Of a stretch of DNA of 64,000 nucleotides, positions 60,497-64,000 are shown piece after piece. Made by a program: the position numbers and the translations under genes. The stretch's first letter is position 1, and each line of letters begins with the position of its first letter. Location of the stretch: contig OZ252295.1 of the NCBI GenBank assembly GCA_965250195.1, positions 2,542,001 through 2,606,000 on the forward strand. The letters run 5' to 3'. Source of the stretch: CAUZIR01 sp965250195 (GTDB taxonomy: Bacteria > Chloroflexota > Dehalococcoidia > Lucifugimonadales > UBA2962). The notes under the pieces are model-generated. The model saw only the letters and a list, made by a program, of their open reading frames with translations, ran no database searches and was not told the DNA's origin.

Positions 60497-61867
60497 TTAG
60501 TACTTGTTGTAGTGCCGCTTTAGCTCGAAGTCGAGGTCGTGAGCCGCGAAGTGCCCCTGCTCGAATTTGCGCAGGATTACGAACGGCTCGCCGAGCAGCG
60601 GGCCCATGGCGTTGACGAGGATCTCGTCGCGTTCCAACGCCTCTATCGCCTCGGGCAGGCTCGCAGGCAGGTGGGTGATGCCGCGCTCCAATCTCTCGGT
60701 CCGCGACAGGGTGGCCGGGTCGATGTCGGCGAACTGGGACGGCCTGGGCTTGAGCTCGCGGTCGATGCCGTCCAGCCCGGCCGTGATGATGGCACCGATG
60801 GCGAGGTAGGGATTCGCACTGTTGTCGGCGGGCTTTATCTCGATGTTCGCGCTAGCCATCTCGTTGCCCTTGTACTGGGACGGTATGCGTATAGGGGATT
60901 CACGGTTGTCAGAACCATACGTAAGGTATTCTCCCCCGCTCCACGAACCTGGGTGGAATCTGCGATAACTGTTCACGCTGGGGGCGATGATGGCCATGAG
61001 ACCCGGCAGGTGTTCTACCACACCGGCCAAGAAGTGGCTGCCCATGGTACTGAGGGAATATGGCCCCTGCTTGCCGTAGAAGAGGTTGGTCTTGCCGGAC
61101 GAGTCGACGGCGCTGACGTGGATGTGGCCGCCGGCGCCCGCCTGGTCAGGGAACGGCTTGGGCATAAACGTTGCCGCCAGACCGTGGGCGTAAGCGGTGT
61201 TGCGGACGGCCTCGCGGTAGAAGATGTGGTTGTCTGCCGCCCGCAGGGCGGGCTCGGGGCGCACGGTGACCTCGACGTGGCCGGGGCCGGACTCCGGGTA
61301 GTAGGTCTCTACGTCCATTCCCAACGTCTCCAGGTTGGCAAGCAGCTCGTCGATGAACTCGACGTACGGGGTGTAGCCGGGCAGGTGGAAGGACTGGCTG
61401 TCTTCGATGGGCCGGTAGTAGTCGGTCTCCGGGTCGTAGCGGCCCACGTACCACTCGGGCTCCAGGCCGACCCGCATGTCCAGGCCACGGTCCTGTGCGT
61501 TGGAGATTTGTTGTTTCAGGAATGTGCGGGGACACGACCAGGGGGTCATATCGAGCTGCAGCAGGTCACCCATGATCATCGCGCGAGATGGTGCCCAAGG
61601 GAGCGGCACGAAGGCGTCCATTGACTCAATGTCGGGGAAGATGCGCGCCTCGCCCGCCGGACCCATGCTATCGATTGTCGCCAACAGGTCCAGGTCGGTG
61701 GCCGCCTGCTGGCCGACGGTCAAACCGATGCCCGAGTCGAGCCTGCGAGCGAGATGCCGGACGTGGGTGGCCTTGCCCCGAATGAGGTTGGCGTTGTCAC
61801 AGTAAGCGAAGATGACCAGCTTTACGCCGGACTCTTCCGCTATGCGTACGACGTCTTGTTTCTTCAA
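60497..61867 (-). CDS. Glutamine synthetase-like ligase (FluG/PuuA type)
   Basis: A 456-residue ATP-grasp-type glutamine synthetase family enzyme. Key segments: GLEPEWYVG (metal Glu), ESGPGHVEVTVRPEPA, GAGGHIHVSAVD, NSYRRFHPGSWSGG and NIEIKPADNSANPYLAIGAI. It is closer in pattern to gamma-glutamylpolyamine synthetases and FluG C-domains than to housekeeping GlnA; a regulatory Tyr loop is not seen. It may join glutamate to an amine that the upstream amidohydrolase and GGT-type enzymes later process. Confidence 0.85.
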   Translation of the reverse strand: MKKQDVVRIAEESGVKLVIFAYCDNANLIRGKATHVRHLARRLDSGIGLTVGQQAATDLDLLATIDSMGPAGEARIFPDIESMDAFVPLPWAPSRAMIMGDLLQLDMTPWSCPRTFLKQQISNAQDRGLDMRVGLEPEWYVGRYDPETDYYRPIEDSQSFHLPGYTPYVEFIDELLANLETLGMDVETYYPESGPGHVEVTVRPEPALRAADNHIFYREAVRNTAYAHGLAATFMPKPFPDQAGAGGHIHVSAVDSSGKTNLFYGKQGPYSLSTMGSHFLAGVVEHLPGLMAIIAPSVNSYRRFHPGSWSGGEYLTYGSDNRESPIRIPSQYKGNEMASANIEIKPADNSANPYLAIGAIITAGLDGIDRELKPRPSQFADIDPATLSRTERLERGITHLPASLPEAIEALERDEILVNAMGPLLGEPFVILRKFEQGHFAAHDLDFELKRHYNKY

Positions 61868-61876
61868 TCTGCCCCT

Positions 61877-62386
61877 CTAGACGAACCGGGCCGATGCCAT
61901 GGCGCCCACGCCGACGAGGGTGAGAACGGCGGTGGACCGGCCGGCGATTTTCAGCCGCTGACTGAGCGCCGCCATGCGAGCCAGCAACTCTGGCGGGGGC
62001 GGACCGTCGGCCGCCTTCACCTGCGCGCCCAGCTTGGCCATCCCATTGGCCGCAATCCCGGTGGTTATGCCGGTGCCGAATGCCAGTACCGAGACGATGA
62101 AGCCGAGGAGGATGGCGACTCCCCAGGCCGAGTCGAAGACGACGCGTTTGGTGGCCTCCAGCCTGAACGCCAGCGCGATGCCCACACCGATGGTGAGGGT
62201 CGCGACGATCCCGATCATAGGGCCCATTTTTCTGCTCAGGGAACTCATTACCGGGCCCTTGATGCTGGGCCCGAGTTTTTCCAGCGTGGGCTCGAGTATG
62301 AGGGCGAGGAACACCGAGGCGCCGACCCAGATTGATCCGGCGACGATGTGGAGTGTACGTAGGACTACGAACTCTGGTTCAGACAA
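61877..62386 (-). CDS. Membrane protein of CopD/DUF2269 type
   Basis: A protein of about 169 residues with four hydrophobic segments, beginning LRTLHIVAGSIWVGASVFLALILEP. This resembles the CopD-like gene at 33776. TTG at 62386 has GAGGGG seven bases upstream; an in-frame TTG at 62401 has none. It follows the glutamine synthetase-like gene by nine bases on the same strand and may be co-transcribed with it. Confidence 0.72.
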   Translation of the reverse strand: MSEPEFVVLRTLHIVAGSIWVGASVFLALILEPTLEKLGPSIKGPVMSSLSRKMGPMIGIVATLTIGVGIALAFRLEATKRVVFDSAWGVAILLGFIVSVLAFGTGITTGIAANGMAKLGAQVKAADGPPPPELLARMAALSQRLKIAGRSTAVLTLVGVGAMASARFV

Positions 62387-62497
62387 TGTGTGACCCCTCA
62401 ATTGCGGTTGAGGCGCTAGTTTATCATCGCGCTTTTCGCCGTGGCGTCGCGGGGCCCGCTGGTCTGGCGAATGCCCACGGGGGACCGTCGGGCCAAA

Positions 62498-63229
62498 CTA
62501 TCTGGCGGCGGCCGCTAGCTCGGCGTCGATGGCGTGACGGAAGACTTCGATGGGGCGGGCCCCCACGAGCCGTTTGCCGTTGATGAAAAATGTCGGGGTG
62601 CCGTCAGCGCCAAAGCGCTGACCGTTCTGGATGTCGCTGACGACGAGGTCGCGCTTGGATTCGTTCTCAAGACACTGGATGAAGGCCGGTACGTCGAGAC
62701 CGAGCCCGGCCGCGATGGCGACGAGGGTGTCGGGCACGAGGGAATCGGGGGAACTGAACAGGGCCTCGTTGTAGTCCCAGAAACGACCCTGGTCGTGGGC
62801 GCACTCGGCGGCGAGACTGGCCGTGAACGCCAGTGGATGTATTGAGGTGAGGGGGAAGTTGACGGCGACGTAACGGATGCGGTCGCCATATTCGTCCAGT
62901 AGCAACGGCAAGACCTGGCTGTGGTGACGACGGCAGAACGGGCACTCGTAGTCGGTCATTTCTACGATTGTCACAGGGGCATCGGCGCTGCCCAGCGTGG
63001 GACGTTCCGACAGGTCGAGGTCGAAGACGACCGGTTGGGCCGATTGGGCGAATTGGGCCTGGTCGCCAGTTTCCGGAGTTGTGTCCCCGCCGCCGTCGAC
63101 GAAGGCCAGCGCGTAGCCGATGCCGCCGGCGAAGCCGACGACGAGCGCGACGACGACGAACATGGCGGTCCGGTAGGACTGGCTCTCAGTCGCCTTGTCG
63201 GCGGCGCGCCTGTGCGATTTTCGTGCCAC
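62498..63229 (-). CDS. DsbA-like membrane-anchored thiol oxidoreductase
   Basis: A 243-residue protein. After a basic start there is one membrane anchor (TAMFVVVALVVGFAGGIGYA), then a thioredoxin-fold domain with the active site YECPFCRRHH and cis-Pro segment DGTPTFFING. It should form or isomerise disulfides outside the membrane. It resembles the DsbA/BdbD group more than TlpA. No partner DsbB is present. Confidence 0.9.
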   Translation of the reverse strand: MARKSHRRAADKATESQSYRTAMFVVVALVVGFAGGIGYALAFVDGGGDTTPETGDQAQFAQSAQPVVFDLDLSERPTLGSADAPVTIVEMTDYECPFCRRHHSQVLPLLLDEYGDRIRYVAVNFPLTSIHPLAFTASLAAECAHDQGRFWDYNEALFSSPDSLVPDTLVAIAAGLGLDVPAFIQCLENESKRDLVVSDIQNGQRFGADGTPTFFINGKRLVGARPIEVFRHAIDAELAAAAR

Positions 63230-63316
63230 AGTCTTCAGATACGGGCAGGGTGGACCGGATGCGCCCAGGCCGGATGCGGCCGAGGCGACTGCGCCGGCGC
63301 CAGCGTCGGGGTTCCC

Positions 63317-63676
63317 TCAGGCCGTCGGCTTACCGGAAGTCTCGCCGTTGGTCAGGTCGCGCTCGAGCGAGGTGGCCAGGTCGCGCAGGTCGATGTCGCC
63401 GCCCTCCTCCAGCCGCCCCACCGGGACGGCCGGGAGGGTTGCCACGTGCAGGCCGCCCCGCACGCCCAGTTCGAGGGAGAAGCGGGCGATGGCGTCGTTG
63501 TCCGGCGCTCGCACGACGGAGATGAAGTCGTACTGGCCCAGAATGGCGTAGCAGCTCAGGACCTGGGTTTCCCCGACCGCGATGTCGTCCTGTATCTGCA
63601 AGACGTGGTCGGGGTCTTCGAGGGCCATTTCGCGGCCGCCCTGGGTCAGGGTCAGCAGCAGGATGTAGGTAGACAG
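63317..63676 (-). CDS. GYD-domain protein with probable CTG start
   Basis: A 119-residue GYD-family protein (function unknown). The ATG at 63628 begins too late: the in-frame sequence upstream, STYILLLTLTQGGRE, is the conserved GYD N-terminal strand. The only codon able to start it is CTG at 63676, which has GGAG eight bases upstream; a TGA stop blocks the frame at 63707. Later motifs: CYAILGQYDFISVVRAPDND and GGLHVATLPAVP. Confidence 0.75.
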   Translation of the reverse strand: MSTYILLLTLTQGGREMALEDPDHVLQIQDDIAVGETQVLSCYAILGQYDFISVVRAPDNDAIARFSLELGVRGGLHVATLPAVPVGRLEEGGDIDLRDLATSLERDLTNGETSGKPTA

Positions 63677-63721
63677 AACTCGTTCTCCAAGCTTGTTAAG
63701 CGCTACTCAAGCTTAACCGAG

Positions 63722-64000
63722 TCAGACCTGGCCTACCCAATTGTCGTTGAAATTATCCCAGCGGCGGTATAGCTCTTCGACGGCGCTTTCGGGTATCCCG
63801 ACTCCACGCTCCAAGAGCGCGAGGTTGGAGCGCATGTGGGCGGGGTTGCGTGTGCCAACCAGGGCGATGTCGACCTCGTCATGGGCGAAGACGAAGCCCA
63901 CGGCTGCCGCCACGCTGTCTTGTGGCAGACCGGGTATGGGACCGGGACCTGCCATGATCCGGGCCCTGCGCCAGTACTCGTCGGCGTAGTCGGCACCCCA
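63722..64000 (-). CDS. Aldo/keto reductase family protein (5' end beyond window)
   Basis: Only the last 92 residues are in the window. They show AVGFVFAHDEVDIALVGTRN (the coenzyme-site strand), HMRSNLALLERGVGIPESAV and the final helix. This is the C-terminal part of an aldo/keto reductase. Because the frame is open to the edge, the gene continues past 64000. Confidence 0.8.
   Translation of the reverse strand, partial: WGADYADEYWRRARIMAGPGPIPGLPQDSVAAAVGFVFAHDEVDIALVGTRNPAHMRSNLALLERGVGIPESAVEELYRRWDNFNDNWVGQV

Noticed and set aside
60539..61624. 361-codon plus-strand ORF opposite the glutamine synthetase-like gene
   Set aside because: Antisense shadow with no motifs; the minus strand has all family signatures.

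Overview
The window is gene-dense bacterial DNA of high GC content, with about 70 protein genes, no stretch over 300 bases without a gene, and no rRNA, tRNA, CRISPR array, phage gene or transposase that I could recognise. Many genes start with TTG and two appear to start with CTG. Short overlaps such as ATGA, GTGA and TTGA are common. The gene content suggests an aerobic or facultative member of the Chloroflexota, possibly SAR202- or Dehalococcoidia-like: a MoeA fused to a PBP-like domain, a membrane pyrophosphatase, succinate dehydrogenase genes with an HdrB-like third subunit, and many paralogous amidohydrolases, VOC proteins and alcohol dehydrogenases. That assignment is an inference from gene content, not a search result.

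Layout. 1-9434 is a molybdenum/tungsten enzyme block: moeA (cut by the window edge), mobA, a MoaD-like protein, a tungsten aldehyde ferredoxin oxidoreductase, a small membrane protein and an NAD-linked formate dehydrogenase of the fdsGBA type. 9449-16391 holds an unknown acidic-tailed protein, two related zinc alcohol dehydrogenases, an HpcH-type aldolase, an esterase, an unknown barrel-like protein and a phosphoesterase. 16586-28222 is mostly housekeeping: tsaE, tsaB, ndk, rsfS, mnmA, rnhB, yraN, a ThiD2-ThiE fusion, a translin-family protein, hppA and glyS. 28330-34576 carries sbcD, a TlpA-like redoxin, small membrane proteins, a beta-propeller lipoprotein, a lipoprotein hydrolase, a PadR regulator with its operator, a CopD-like membrane protein and a Trm112-like protein.

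34616-45518 is central metabolism: folK and folP, then a methylmalonyl-CoA carboxyltransferase subunit, a small coupled protein and a 5S-like carboxyltransferase with its own biotin domain, then isocitrate and malate dehydrogenases and, on the opposite strand, sdhA, sdhB and an HdrB-like subunit. Read together, the carboxyltransferase pair, malate dehydrogenase and succinate dehydrogenase/fumarate reductase could form most of a Wood-Werkman (methylmalonyl-CoA) route joined to the TCA cycle. 45677-64000 is more accessory: an esterase, a ribbon-helix-helix protein, a DNA glycosylase, four tandem phosphotriesterase-family paralogues, three tandem VOC proteins, and a FluG-like set (amidohydrolase, gamma-glutamyltransferase, MBL hydrolase, glutamine synthetase-like ligase) with a cyclase-like gene broken by one in-frame stop codon. 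A DsbA-like protein, a GYD protein and a cut aldo/keto reductase end the window.

The most unusual feature is a dispersed two-hairpin repeat of about 55 bases at six places. It sits exactly at gene ends and appears to supply start codons, stop codons or a ribosome binding site to its neighbours.
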